Shown: positions 9,115 to 17,778, counted from the stretch's first letter. The stretch is 40,533 nt of DNA from Mailhella massiliensis (GCF_020741395.1 NZ_DYZA01000024.1:1-40533), one strand, 5' to 3'. The notes: generated from the letters alone by a model not told the origin. Numbers and translations: made by a program.

Positions 9115-9917
9115 TACCGGGCTCTGCGTTTTTTCCAGGCCACGGAGAGTAAGCCGTCGAGGATGGACCAGGGGTTGGGGGGGCAGCCGGGGACGTAGAT
9201 ATCGACCGAGCCTTCGGGGAGGACGGATTCCACGCCGCCGCAGCCTTCGCGGCTTCCCCGGAAGGTACCGCCGGAAATGGCGCAGGTACCGACGGCTATG
9301 ACGATTTTGGGTTCGGGCACGGCTTCCCAGGTATCGAGCAGGGCCTTACGCATGTTTTCGGTGACGGGTCCGGTGACGAGGATGCCGTCGGCGTGTCTGG
9401 GGGAGGCGGCGTATTCTATGCCGAAGCGGCCGAGGTCGTAGATGAGGGTACCGAGCACGTTCACGTCGTCCTCGCAGGCCATGCAGCCGCCGGCGCTCAC
9501 TTCGCGCAGTTTGAGGGAGCGGCCGAAGAGGGAGAGGTCGCGTTTTTGTTCGCCCGGGGTTTTGCGTATGCCGGGGGTACAGATATCTTCCGGCGCGGGG
9601 CCGCGCACGATGAGGGCCTCGCGGCTGTATGCGGCGATGCGGTGTTCGTGGGTGAAGGTGATTTTCTTTTCCGGGCAGGCGTTTTCACAGGCGCGGCAGA
9701 AGAGGCAGCGGCCCATGTCGAGTTCCGGCCCGGAAGGCAGGATACGCATTGCGCCCGTGGGGCAGGCGGCAAGGCAGGCGCGGCTTTTGCATGCCTTGCA
9801 GCTTGTGGGGGTGAGGGAGGGGAGCCCGGCGAAGCGCGGGCTTATGGAAGGCAGGGTGAAGGGATAATCCAGCGTGCGGTAGCCCTGATGGAGGCGTTCT
9901 CTGATGATGTTCAGCAT
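9114..9917 (-). CDS. hyfI: Hyf-type fused ferredoxin and NuoB-like (N2 cluster) subunit
   Basis: Cytoplasmic electron-transfer subunit of the membrane complex encoded upstream, 267 residues. The N-terminal half matches the two-[4Fe-4S] ferredoxin subunit (HyfH/HycF/NuoI-like): C40, C43, C48, C52-P and the classical C71, C74, C77, C81-P. The C-terminal half matches the small subunit (HyfI/HycG/NuoB-like) with C145-x2-C148, C212 and C245-P-P as ligands of the proximal (N2-type) cluster. In E. coli these are two separate genes; here one uninterrupted frame covers both, joined around residues 105-130. The start is the ATG at 9917 with AAGGA upstream; longer readings run back into the large-subunit gene. 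It is the last gene of the operon. Confidence 0.88.
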   Translation of the reverse strand: MLNIIRERLHQGYRTLDYPFTLPSISPRFAGLPSLTPTSCKACKSRACLAACPTGAMRILPSGPELDMGRCLFCRACENACPEKKITFTHEHRIAAYSREALIVRGPAPEDICTPGIRKTPGEQKRDLSLFGRSLKLREVSAGGCMACEDDVNVLGTLIYDLGRFGIEYAASPRHADGILVTGPVTENMRKALLDTWEAVPEPKIVIAVGTCAISGGTFRGSREGCGGVESVLPEGSVDIYVPGCPPNPWSILDGLLSVAWKKRRAR

Positions 9918-9927
9918 GGCGTATTCC

Positions 9928-11421
9928 TTACAGGTCGTGCCCGCAGTAGGACAGATTGAAGCTCTTGTTGCACAGCGGGAAGTCGGAAATCTGCTCATCG
10001 CGGAGGGCCATGGCGAGGCCCGTCCAGTTGTGGAAGGAGGGATCCACCACCTTGTAGGCCAGGAAGCGGCCGTTTTCCCCGGTGATGCCCACATGGCAGA
10101 TTTCCCCGCGCCAGCCTTCCACCTGGGCCACGGCGAGGCGGCCTTCCGGGAGGAGGGAGGGCATGGGCGTGCGGCAGCCTTCCTCCCCGCTGGTAGCGGC
10201 AAGAACATGCAGGTCGGCTTCGGCGGAAGCGGCGGAATCGTCCAGCTCGTTGCTGCGGATGAGGGTGCGGGCGAGCACGTCGCCGGTGGTGCGCATGCGT
10301 TTTTTGAGCGCTCCCTGTTCCAGGCCGGAAAGGGGCCAGTCCATGCGGGCGTCCATATCCACGCCCGAGGCGCGGGCGGCCAAGCCCACAAGGCCGAGGG
10401 CGCGGGCGTCCTCAAAGGAGACAGTGCCCGTGCCCGTGAGCCGGGCGAGCACGCCGGAGCTTTCCAGCATCACGTCCACGCTTCCTCTCGCGTCGCGGTA
10501 GGCGGCGCGTACGCGCTTTGCCAGCGCTTCGCCGAGCACGGAATCAACATCCCACTTCACGCCGCCCGGGCAGAGCAGGTTGCGGCCGAAGCGGCTTCCG
10601 CACAGCTCGGAGGTGATGTTGAGAAAGTCGCCGGTAATGCGGCCGTTCCATGCCGAGGTGGGCAGGAAGCCCGTATCGCCGCCTATGGCCCCGAGGTCGC
10701 GGGTATGGTTGGCGAGCCGCTCAAGCTCCAGCGCCAGGCGGCGGATGCGCTGTGCCCTTTTCGTGGGCTTCACGGAGGCGAGCCGCTCAAGCACGGTGCA
10801 GTACGCCGTGGCGTGGCCTATGGCCGTATCTCCCGCAATGTTTTCCATGAGGGGCAGAACAAGCTTTTCCGGGCTGTGCAGGATGAGGTGCTCCACGTCG
10901 CGGTGCTGGAAGCCGAGCTGGATTTCCAGGTGCATGACGTTTTCACCGTAGCACTGGAAGCGGAAATGCCCGGGTTCTATGACGCCCGCATGCACCGGGC
11001 CCACGGCCACTTCGTGCACTTCCGGCCCGTCCACGCGGTAATAGGAGGTTTCCGCCGGGCCGGGGCGCAGGGCGCGGCTGCTCCCTTCCTGCGGGCGGTA
11101 GCGCACGGGCTTGAGCCAGGGGTGCCCCAGGGGCTGCACGCCCCAGGCCTCGAAGATTTCCCTCTCGAAGAGATGCGCCTGCGGGCAGGAGGGGGTGAGG
11201 GCGTCGTAGCGTTTCCCCGGCAGGGCGCGCACGGCGTCGAGAAGGCGCGTCGAGGCGTCGGCAAGGATGCAGACAAGTTCCGTGCCTTCCCTGCCCGGCA
11301 GGCCGAAGAAGGCCAGGATGCGCCAGCCTTTGCGGCAGCGGCCGGCAACGGAGCGGCAGAGCTCTTCCATGGGAAGGACGGGGATATCGGCCCAGGCGAT
11401 GGATTCTTGATAGTGGAACAT
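9928..11421 (-). CDS. hyfG: Hyf-type large subunit (NuoC+NuoD-like) lacking NiFe ligands
   Basis: Cytoplasmic large subunit of a complex I-like oxidoreductase, 497 residues. Residues 1 to about 115 resemble the NuoC/HycE N-terminal domain (FEREIFEAWGVQPLGHPWLKP); the rest resembles NuoD/HycE (HLEIQLGFQHRDVEHL near 164-179). In HycE the first NiFe-binding pair is CGIC just before GFAHSTAY; here the same place reads ENIAGDTAIGHATAY (193-207), without the pair. At the C-terminus the DPC-x2-C motif is replaced by DFPLCNKSFNLSYC with C484 and C493 nine residues apart, and only four residues follow, so there is no cleavable tail. A NiFe hydrogenase active site is therefore very unlikely. The start ATG overlaps the hyfF stop (TGATG). 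Confidence 0.9.
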   Translation of the reverse strand: MFHYQESIAWADIPVLPMEELCRSVAGRCRKGWRILAFFGLPGREGTELVCILADASTRLLDAVRALPGKRYDALTPSCPQAHLFEREIFEAWGVQPLGHPWLKPVRYRPQEGSSRALRPGPAETSYYRVDGPEVHEVAVGPVHAGVIEPGHFRFQCYGENVMHLEIQLGFQHRDVEHLILHSPEKLVLPLMENIAGDTAIGHATAYCTVLERLASVKPTKRAQRIRRLALELERLANHTRDLGAIGGDTGFLPTSAWNGRITGDFLNITSELCGSRFGRNLLCPGGVKWDVDSVLGEALAKRVRAAYRDARGSVDVMLESSGVLARLTGTGTVSFEDARALGLVGLAARASGVDMDARMDWPLSGLEQGALKKRMRTTGDVLARTLIRSNELDDSAASAEADLHVLAATSGEEGCRTPMPSLLPEGRLAVAQVEGWRGEICHVGITGENGRFLAYKVVDPSFHNWTGLAMALRDEQISDFPLCNKSFNLSYCGHDL

Positions 11422-12923
11422 CAGGCCCCCAGAAGCGCGGCGGCGCGGTTGAGCGTTTCCACAAGCCAGTCCGGCACATAGAGGCCGAGGCAGAGCACCA
11501 TGAGGCAGAGTGCGGCGGGCGGAAGCACGCTGAAGAGGGATTCATGGTAGTCCATGGGCACGTCGCGCGGGGGCGTGCCCTGGGCCATGCGCAGCACGGG
11601 GATGGACATACCCACGAAGATGACGGCCAGCGCGGCGAGGTAGACAAAGGCCACCGTGAGGCCGCCGTGGGCGAAGATTCCCTTCAGGATGGTGAATTCA
11701 CTGATGAAAAGCCCGAAGGGCGGGGAACCGACAATGGCGAGGAAGCCCGCCGTCCACAGTGCGCCGGAAAGGGGCATGTCCTGCCGGAGGCCGCGCACGT
11801 CGTAGCTTGAGAGGGTGTGGTAGCGGGTGAGGATGTTGCCCGCCACGAGAAAGAGCATGCATTTCGTGAGGGAATGGCACACGGCGTGCAGCATGCCGCC
11901 GAAGAGCGCGCCGCCGCCCACGCCGAAGGCCAGGGCGAGTATGCCCATGTGCTCCACGCTGGAATAGGCGAGAAGGCGCTTGTAGTGCCCCTGTCCCACG
12001 ATGAACACGGCGGCCGTGACCATGGAAAAGAGGCCGAAGAATACGAGAAGGCCGCCGCTGAAGTCGCCGAGACCGGCGGCGCGCATGATCTGATGGCCGC
12101 GCAGTATGCCGAGCAGGGCGCAGTTGAGCAGCGCGCCCGAGAGCATGCCCGAGACCATGGAGGGGGCCTGGCTGTGCGCGTCCGGCAGCCAGGTGTGCAT
12201 GGGGGCGAGGCCCATTTTGGTGCCGTAGCCCACGAGAAGGAAGATGAAGGCGGCCTTGAGCCAGAGCGCGCGGCCCGTGCCCTGCACCTCGCGCGCCCTT
12301 GCCATGAAGGCGGAGAGCTGGTCCATGCCCTCGGCCGCAGGGGCGGCGGGGTTGTGGAAGGCCACGCTCATGAGGATGTTGCCGAGCAGCGCAAGGGCGA
12401 TGCCCACGGAGCAGATCATGAGGTATTTCCAGGTGGCTTCCATGGAGCTCTGGTGCCGGTGGAAATAGATGAGCGGGGCCGAGGCCAGGGTGGTGATCTC
12501 TATGCCCACCCACAGTGCGCCGAGGTTGGCCGTGGCGGTGACGAGCGTCATGGCGGCCACGAAGAAGCACAGGCAGGAGAGGAAGCGCGTTTCCGGCGCG
12601 TTGGTGAAGAGCTGGCCCTTCTGAATGTCGCGCTTGACGTGTTTTTTCTCCTCCTCCCTGAGGTAGCCTACGGCGTACACCGAGGCGGCGGTGAAAAGCA
12701 CGGAGGCGAGCATGAGAAAGACCACGCCGAGAGCGTCGGGCTGGAGCAGGCCGAACAGCGCCGAGGGCTTTTCGTCGTTCAGCACGGCGCGCAGGGTGAG
12801 GCAGGAAAGGGCGAGGTGGGAAAAGGCCGTGGCCGTGAGCAGGCCCCGGCGCGGCCATGCCCCGGGAAGGAACATGAGAAGCCCGGCCAGAAGCGGGATG
12901 ATGAGAAGCAGCGCGAGCGTCAT
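11421..12923 (-). CDS. hyfF: Hyf-type antiporter-like membrane subunit (HyfF/NuoN-like)
   Basis: Polytopic inner-membrane subunit of the proton-conducting membrane transporter family (NuoL/M/N, MrpD), 500 residues, close to E. coli HyfF (about 526). Key residues can be seen: the glutamate in LWVGIEITTLASAPL, the lysine in GYGTKMGLAPMHTWLPDAHS, and KRLLAYSSVEHMG. These correspond to the charged residues along the ion path in complex I antiporter subunits. It probably moves protons or sodium ions coupled to the redox reaction of the cytoplasmic arm. The ATG at 12923 is one base beyond the hyfE stop codon, and its own stop overlaps the hyfG start, so the junctions are tightly coupled. Confidence 0.92.
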   Translation of the reverse strand: MTLALLLIIPLLAGLLMFLPGAWPRRGLLTATAFSHLALSCLTLRAVLNDEKPSALFGLLQPDALGVVFLMLASVLFTAASVYAVGYLREEEKKHVKRDIQKGQLFTNAPETRFLSCLCFFVAAMTLVTATANLGALWVGIEITTLASAPLIYFHRHQSSMEATWKYLMICSVGIALALLGNILMSVAFHNPAAPAAEGMDQLSAFMARAREVQGTGRALWLKAAFIFLLVGYGTKMGLAPMHTWLPDAHSQAPSMVSGMLSGALLNCALLGILRGHQIMRAAGLGDFSGGLLVFFGLFSMVTAAVFIVGQGHYKRLLAYSSVEHMGILALAFGVGGGALFGGMLHAVCHSLTKCMLFLVAGNILTRYHTLSSYDVRGLRQDMPLSGALWTAGFLAIVGSPPFGLFISEFTILKGIFAHGGLTVAFVYLAALAVIFVGMSIPVLRMAQGTPPRDVPMDYHESLFSVLPPAALCLMVLCLGLYVPDWLVETLNRAAALLGA

Positions 12924-12924
12924 G

Positions 12925-13569
12925 TCAGTCCCTCAGGTTGCGGAAGCGCGCCACGTCGATGGAGTCGAAGGCGCTGCTTATGTGGTTTATGGCAATGGCC
13001 ATGACGAATATGGCGGCAAACACGTCGAGCAGGATGCTGAGCTCGAACCACACCGAGCCTTCGGTCATGAGCGGGATACCGAGCAGGAAGATGCCGTTTT
13101 CCACCACCAGGTAGCCGACGACCTGGGCGAGCGCCTTGGCCCGGCCCACCACAAGGATGAGCCCGCAGAAGAGGGTGGTGAGGGCCACGGGGAAGAGCAG
13201 CGGGGGGAAGAGGCCTTCCGCCGCCGGGATGCGGCCTTCGAGCCACAGGGAGAAGGCGAGGCAGGCGAGGCCCCCGGCCATGGGATACATGCGGCCGAGG
13301 CGGGGGCGCACCACGGGTTCAAGGCCGAGCTTGCGGCAGACATGGCGCAGGAACACGGGAAAGCCCGCGCCCTTGAGGCAGAACACGGCAAGGGAAAGGA
13401 ACACGAGTTCCGCATTGAGCTTTCCGTCCACGGGCAGGAGCAGCAGCGCGGCGAGCAGCACGCCCTGCACGGCCGAGAGGCGGATGAGCATGAGGATGCG
13501 GCCCGACCAGAGCATGATGAGGTCGGCGACGAGCAGAAGCAGTATGACGAACTGGAAGAGCGGGTACAT
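12925..13569 (-). CDS. hyfE: Hyf-type membrane subunit HyfE
   Basis: Small integral membrane subunit, 214 residues (E. coli HyfE has 216), made of hydrophobic helices with a charged middle stretch (FLRHVCRKLGLEPVVRPRLGRMYP). The second half resembles a NuoK-like unit (VVGYLVVENGIFLLGIPL), with a conserved membrane glutamate in VENG, as in NuoK-type proteins. It is expected to link the NuoH-like and antiporter-like subunits in the membrane arm. It starts at the ATG at 13569, four bases after the hyfC stop codon, and ends one base before the hyfF start. Confidence 0.88.
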   Translation of the reverse strand: MYPLFQFVILLLLVADLIMLWSGRILMLIRLSAVQGVLLAALLLLPVDGKLNAELVFLSLAVFCLKGAGFPVFLRHVCRKLGLEPVVRPRLGRMYPMAGGLACLAFSLWLEGRIPAAEGLFPPLLFPVALTTLFCGLILVVGRAKALAQVVGYLVVENGIFLLGIPLMTEGSVWFELSILLDVFAAIFVMAIAINHISSAFDSIDVARFRNLRD

Positions 13570-13573
13570 AGGC

Positions 13574-14500
13574 TTACCGGACCAGAGTCAGGATGAGGAC
13601 GAAGGCGGCCACGGAACCGGCGAGGCCCACCAGGGCGGGCACGACGTGCATGCGCAGGCGCGCCATGACTGATTCCACCACGCCCACGAGGCAGGCGACG
13701 AGGGCCGTGGCGCAAAGGGAGGCCGCCGCGTGCAGGGGGAAGGGCAGGGGAGGGACGACGAGGCCGATGAGCAGGGTGGAGAATATCCACAGTTTCACGG
13801 CGGAGCCGTAGAGGATGAAGGCCATGTTGGGGCCTGAATGGTCGAGCACCATGACTTCGTGGATCATGGTGAGTTCCAGGTGCGTGGTGGGGTCGTCCAC
13901 GGGGATGCGGCAGTTTTCCAGAAGGAGCAGCACGCCTATGACGAACACAAGCAGCACAAGTTCGGGCCTGCCCTGCGTCCAGGCCGTGACGGGGAAGCCG
14001 TTGAACAGGCCGGAGAGGGAAAGGGAACCTTCCCCCAGGCTCCCGGCCGTGCCGATAAGGGCGAGGAAGGCCAGAAAGAGCACGGGTTCCGCAATGGCCC
14101 CGAACAGGGCTTCGCGGCTTGCGCCCATGCCCTCGAAGGGGGAACCGGTATCGAGAGCTGCGAGCACGGTGGCGAAGCGCCCCATGCCCAGGAGGTAGGC
14201 GCAGAGTATGAAATCGCCCTGAAAGGCGAAGGGCGAGGATACGCCGCCGAGGGGCAGCAGGGCGAGTGCAGCCGCGGCCGAGGCCAGGGCTATGACTGGC
14301 CCGGCGGAGAAGACCCAGGTTGTGCCTTCGCCTGTGACTTCTCCTTTGAAAAGGAGCTTGGCGATATCGTAGTAGGGCTGAAGCAGGGGCTTGCCGTGCC
14401 TGCCTGCAAAAAGCGCCTTGACCTTGGCGATGATGCCGAGGGGGAGCGGCGCGAGGATAAGCGCGAGCACGAAATGCGCGAGGTAGAGCTGCATGTCCAT
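13574..14500 (-). CDS. hyfC: Hyf-type NuoH-like membrane subunit HyfC
   Basis: Integral membrane subunit that anchors the cytoplasmic redox arm, homologous to NuoH, HycD and EchB, 308 residues. Recognisable are KPLLQPYYDIAKLLFKGEV near 36-54 (the quinone-chamber loop of NuoH in complex I), ALFGAIAEPVLFLAFLAL, and the acidic loop ENCRIPVDDPTTHLELTMIHE near 195-215, which is strongly conserved in HyfC/HycD. The start is taken as the ATG at 14500, which shares one base with the hyfB stop (TAATG); another ATG two codons later is possible. A longer open frame upstream lies inside hyfB and is rejected. About eight hydrophobic segments are visible. Confidence 0.93.
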   Translation of the reverse strand: MDMQLYLAHFVLALILAPLPLGIIAKVKALFAGRHGKPLLQPYYDIAKLLFKGEVTGEGTTWVFSAGPVIALASAAAALALLPLGGVSSPFAFQGDFILCAYLLGMGRFATVLAALDTGSPFEGMGASREALFGAIAEPVLFLAFLALIGTAGSLGEGSLSLSGLFNGFPVTAWTQGRPELVLLVFVIGVLLLLENCRIPVDDPTTHLELTMIHEVMVLDHSGPNMAFILYGSAVKLWIFSTLLIGLVVPPLPFPLHAAASLCATALVACLVGVVESVMARLRMHVVPALVGLAGSVAAFVLILTLVR

Positions 14501-16515
14501 TACGCCACCCCCCAGATGAGCAGCGCCACCAGCGTGACGAGAATGTAGAGGATGTAGATGTTGACCAGGCCGTTCTGCACGATTTTCAGCGCGTTGCAGG
14601 CGCGCTCCATGAGCTGGAAGAGCGGCGTGTAGCCCTTGCCGCGCACCACGTCCGGCGCGTCCACGCCCAGGGAGGCGCGGGCGGGGAAAAGCCCTTCGCC
14701 CTTCACCGCGCGCACCCTTGTGCCCATGACGGGCCCGAAGATGCGGGTGGCGGGTTCCGCGAAGGATGCGGGAGTATACTGGATGCGGCTTGTGCCGTAC
14801 TGATAGCCGCAGCCCCACACCGGGCCGCGCTTCACGCCCCTGCGCGCAAGGAGCATGCGGCGTATGAGCGCAAGAACAAGTACAAGGCCGATGCCCGCCC
14901 AGCCGAACAGGGATATGTTGCCGAGCAGATGTTCCGTCTGCGCTATGGCGAGGCGCGCCCCTTCCGCCACGCCTTCATGCATGGCGGGAATGAAGTCCAG
15001 CGTGGGCTGGACCATGGCAAAGGCCAGGGGCGCGAAAAGCCCGCCGAAAAGGCATGCCGCCGCCGGGATGCACAGGGGCATGAGGAGGCGGTTTTCCGGG
15101 ACGTGGGGCTCGGCGGCGAAGCGGGTGCGCGCCTGGCCGAGGAAAGTCATGCCGTAGGCCTTGATGTACACTGCGGCGGAAAGGCCGCTCGTGAGCATGA
15201 GGGCCGTCAGGCAGGCGATCATGGCTATTTTCTGCTCAAGTCCCGGGAGGGAAAGGGATGCGGCCATGGAAAGGGAGAGCACAAATTCCCCGGCAAAGCC
15301 GTTGAACGGCGGCAGGCAGGCGATGGACGCCGCGCCCAGCGCGAAAAGCGCCCCCAGGAAAGGCATTTTCTTCTGCAGCCCGCCGAGGCGCGCCATGTCC
15401 GCCGTGCCCACGGCGTGCAGCACTTCGCCCGCGCCGAGAAAGAGCAGGCCCTTGAACGCGGCGTGGTTCAGCATGTGGAAAAGGCAGCCGGAAAAGCCCA
15501 GCGCCGCCGTCCACGCGCTGCCGTTGTGTATGCCCACAAGCCCGATGCCCGCGCCCATAATCATGATGCCCATGTTTTCCACGCTGGAATAGGCGAGCAG
15601 CCTTTTCAGGTGGCTCTGGGCAAGGGCCTTCAGTATGCCCATGAGCGCCGTTGCCGCGCCCAGGGCCATGAGCAGCCAGCCCCACCAGAGGGGCATGGAG
15701 TCCGCAGGGCCGAAGAAGTCGAAGGAGCGGATGATGCCGTACAGCCCCGCGTTCAGCATGGCGCCGGAAAGCAGGGCGGAAACGTGGCTCGGAGCCGCAG
15801 GATGCGCCTCCGGCAGCCAGACGTGCAGGGGAGCAAGCCCCGCCTTGGCCCCGAAGCCGAAAAGCGCAAGCAGGAAAAGCGCCGTGGCGTTCGCCGGATG
15901 ATGCATGGCCATGGCGGAAAAGAAGGTGGAGCCGCTTTCCTGCCACAGGAGCGCAAAGAACGCGATGAGCAGCACCGCACCGAGATGAGCCGCCACAAGG
16001 TACACCCACGAGGCGTCCTGCACCAGCCGGTCGCGGTCGTTGAAATCAATGAGGAAGAAGGGCGAAAGCGACATGATTTCCCACGCCAGCATGAAGAACA
16101 CCGCGTCCCTCGCCGTCATCACGCACGTCATGCCCAGAAGAAGAAGGAGATAGAAAAGCCAGTGCGCCCCGAGATTGTGCTCGGAAGGGTCGCTGTGCCT
16201 GAGCGATGCGCAGCCGGAAAGTGCGCAGGTGAAGCCCAATACAAATACCGGCAGAAGAAAAAGCCGCGAAAGAGGGTCGAGCCCCAGCGCAAAAGCCCCG
16301 CAAGGCAGCCCCCAGGGCAGAAGAAAGCTCTCCGCACTGCTCCAGCCGCCGGAAAAAAGCCCGTGCAGGCCCAGAAGGCACGCGACCGCCGCCGCCCCCG
16401 GCCCGAATACGTTGGCCGTCCTGTTCGTGGCTGCGCTCACCGGCCGCAGGGCCGTAAGCCCCGTGATCAGCGCGCCCGCCGCCATTACCAGAAGGGCGAG
16501 AAGAAGGCTGTCCAT
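14500..16515 (-). CDS. hyfB: Hyf-type antiporter-like membrane subunit HyfB (NuoL-like)
   Basis: First gene of the operon, 671 residues, essentially the length of E. coli HyfB (672). It is a multi-helix NuoL/MrpA-like ion-translocating subunit. Family landmarks: the membrane glutamate in MLAWEIMSLSPFFLI, the lysine in GFGAKAGLAPLHVWLPEAHP, KRLLAYSSVENMG, FHMLNHAAFKGLLFLGAG, and PPFNGFAGEF. The C-terminal part contains the cytoplasmic-loop motif VWGCGYQYGTSRIQYTPASF, typical of HyfB/HycC. The ATG at 16515 follows a GGGGAA sequence. With hyfF it gives the complex two pump-like modules. The regulatory region upstream is not clear. Confidence 0.94.
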   Translation of the reverse strand: MDSLLLALLVMAAGALITGLTALRPVSAATNRTANVFGPGAAAVACLLGLHGLFSGGWSSAESFLLPWGLPCGAFALGLDPLSRLFLLPVFVLGFTCALSGCASLRHSDPSEHNLGAHWLFYLLLLLGMTCVMTARDAVFFMLAWEIMSLSPFFLIDFNDRDRLVQDASWVYLVAAHLGAVLLIAFFALLWQESGSTFFSAMAMHHPANATALFLLALFGFGAKAGLAPLHVWLPEAHPAAPSHVSALLSGAMLNAGLYGIIRSFDFFGPADSMPLWWGWLLMALGAATALMGILKALAQSHLKRLLAYSSVENMGIMIMGAGIGLVGIHNGSAWTAALGFSGCLFHMLNHAAFKGLLFLGAGEVLHAVGTADMARLGGLQKKMPFLGALFALGAASIACLPPFNGFAGEFVLSLSMAASLSLPGLEQKIAMIACLTALMLTSGLSAAVYIKAYGMTFLGQARTRFAAEPHVPENRLLMPLCIPAAACLFGGLFAPLAFAMVQPTLDFIPAMHEGVAEGARLAIAQTEHLLGNISLFGWAGIGLVLVLALIRRMLLARRGVKRGPVWGCGYQYGTSRIQYTPASFAEPATRIFGPVMGTRVRAVKGEGLFPARASLGVDAPDVVRGKGYTPLFQLMERACNALKIVQNGLVNIYILYILVTLVALLIWGVA

Positions 16516-17054
16516 ACATTCCCCAAGATGCTAGACGTGAAGCTCTCATGAAAAAGAGAGGCGGCCACACGTTAGACCCCTTGCCCCGAAAAGGCAAGGG
16601 CAACAGCACAGGAAATGCCGGAAAAGCGCGCACAGGCAAGCCGTGGCGCGGGCCCCTGCATCCGGCAGGGCCGCGCGCAGAAAAGGGCAGAAGCCCCTTT
16701 TCGACGCCCGGCTTTTTGGAGCGTTTCGGAGAGGGACGAAATTTTTTTGCCGCCCATACGGACAGATGCGGGAAAGATTTGCCCCGGCGTGCTCCTGCCG
16801 CCAAATCGGTGTGAGCGCGTCGTGCAGGGCCGTCCCGGCGTTGCGGGCCGTGGTGTCAAAGGAAGGACGGAAAAGATGTTTTCGGGCAAAATTCCGGGCC
16901 GCCCTTCATGCTGCCCGTACTTTAAGGCATCGCCTTTTCTCAACGCTCCTTCGGCGTCGGAGGGCAGAGGAATCGCGCATGCCCCGGCCGAGTTCAGGCG
17001 ATGTACCCCCGGCGCCCGCGTTGCCGCAGGCGCCGGGAGCGGGAAGTTTCGGAA
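16516..17054. other. Intergenic region upstream of hyfB, no supported gene
   Basis: This 539-bp stretch must hold the promoter of the hyf-like operon, but I cannot point to a convincing -35/-10 pair. Two hairpins are visible: CCCTTGCC/GGCAAGGG (16578-16585 and 16593-16600), about 60-85 nt before hyfB, and AAAAGGG/CCCTTTT (16681-16687 and 16695-16701). The open frames here show no recognisable protein. The hairpin nearest hyfB would lie in the leader transcript if transcription starts further upstream. Confidence 0.5.
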
Positions 17055-17775
17055 AGGCCCAGAATTTCCAGTGGATCAGCAAAGCGCCCGTCACCCTTTG
17101 CGCGCGCCGGTATAGCCCTGCACGCCGAGGCCGAGGGTGAGCGGCAGGTCTGCGGAGGGTGTGGGGGGCAGGCCTATGCCGGTATCGCCTTGAGGTTCGG
17201 GCTGTCGATGGCGAAGCCGCTGGCCGCGGCGTGCGCCCTGCCGTCGAACTCGTGTTCCCATGCCGCGCCGATGCAGGGGCGCAGATGTTCGTTCACGATG
17301 CGGGAGAGGCGTCCGCCGAGGCGCAGGTGCTCGCCTGCGGACAGGGTCAGGCCTTCTCCTTCCTGCAAGGCTTGCGTTGTCGGCGATGTTCCGGACATGG
17401 CCGGGACCGGCATGCAGTCCGTAATAGGCGGAACTGCCGTCGTAGGCGGCCTGCCTGCCGGAGAATTCACGCAGGCCGTGTCGTAATCGTTGTGCTGGGA
17501 GCCTGCGCTGTGGGACGCAGAACGCCGCCGCCCGCATACCAGGCGTCGCCGTGCACGGATGATGTGTTGATGAATGAGTTCCAGGGGGCGTAGGAGCCGT
17601 TGCCGTCTTCAAAGAACGTGCCGGGGGTGAGAGGCGCGCTTCAGGCAAGGCCGGTGAGCAGGGACAGGCTCTTCATGTCTATGCTCGAACCGGTGCCGTA
17701 TCGGCGAGGAGCCGGAAATCGTGCCGAACCCGGCAATCTTGTAGGAACTCGCCTTGGTACGGTGATCCTGGCTTA
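17055..17775 (-). pseudogene. Decayed autotransporter beta-barrel domain
   Basis: Reading the minus strand, consecutive pieces of a type V autotransporter C-terminal barrel appear in order but in different frames: TKASSYKIAGFGTI; YGTGSSIDMKSLSLLTGLA, then an in-frame TGA at 17641-17643; APLTPGTFFEDGNGSYAPWN with AWYAGGGVLRP; GSQHNDYDTA; AYYGLHAGPGHVRNIADNASL; GEHLRLGGRLSRIVNEHLRP and IGAAWEHEFDGRA; GFAIDSPNLK; PLTLGLGVQGYTGARKG; and VTGALLIHWKFW as the last strand. At least four frameshifts and one stop interrupt it, so it cannot make a working barrel. No passenger domain or signal peptide is seen upstream; the rhodanese gene lies there instead, so this is a 3' fragment. The end of homology near 17055 is approximate. 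Confidence 0.85.
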
Positions 17776-17778
17776 AAC

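Noticed and set aside
9904..11481. Plus-strand frame of 525 codons
   Set aside because: Antisense to the hyfG-like gene, whose family motifs are clear.
9114..16515. Calling the operon hydrogenase-4 or a formate hydrogenlyase
   Set aside because: Subunit families fit, but the large subunit lacks both NiFe cysteine pairs, and no formate dehydrogenase or hyp gene is present.
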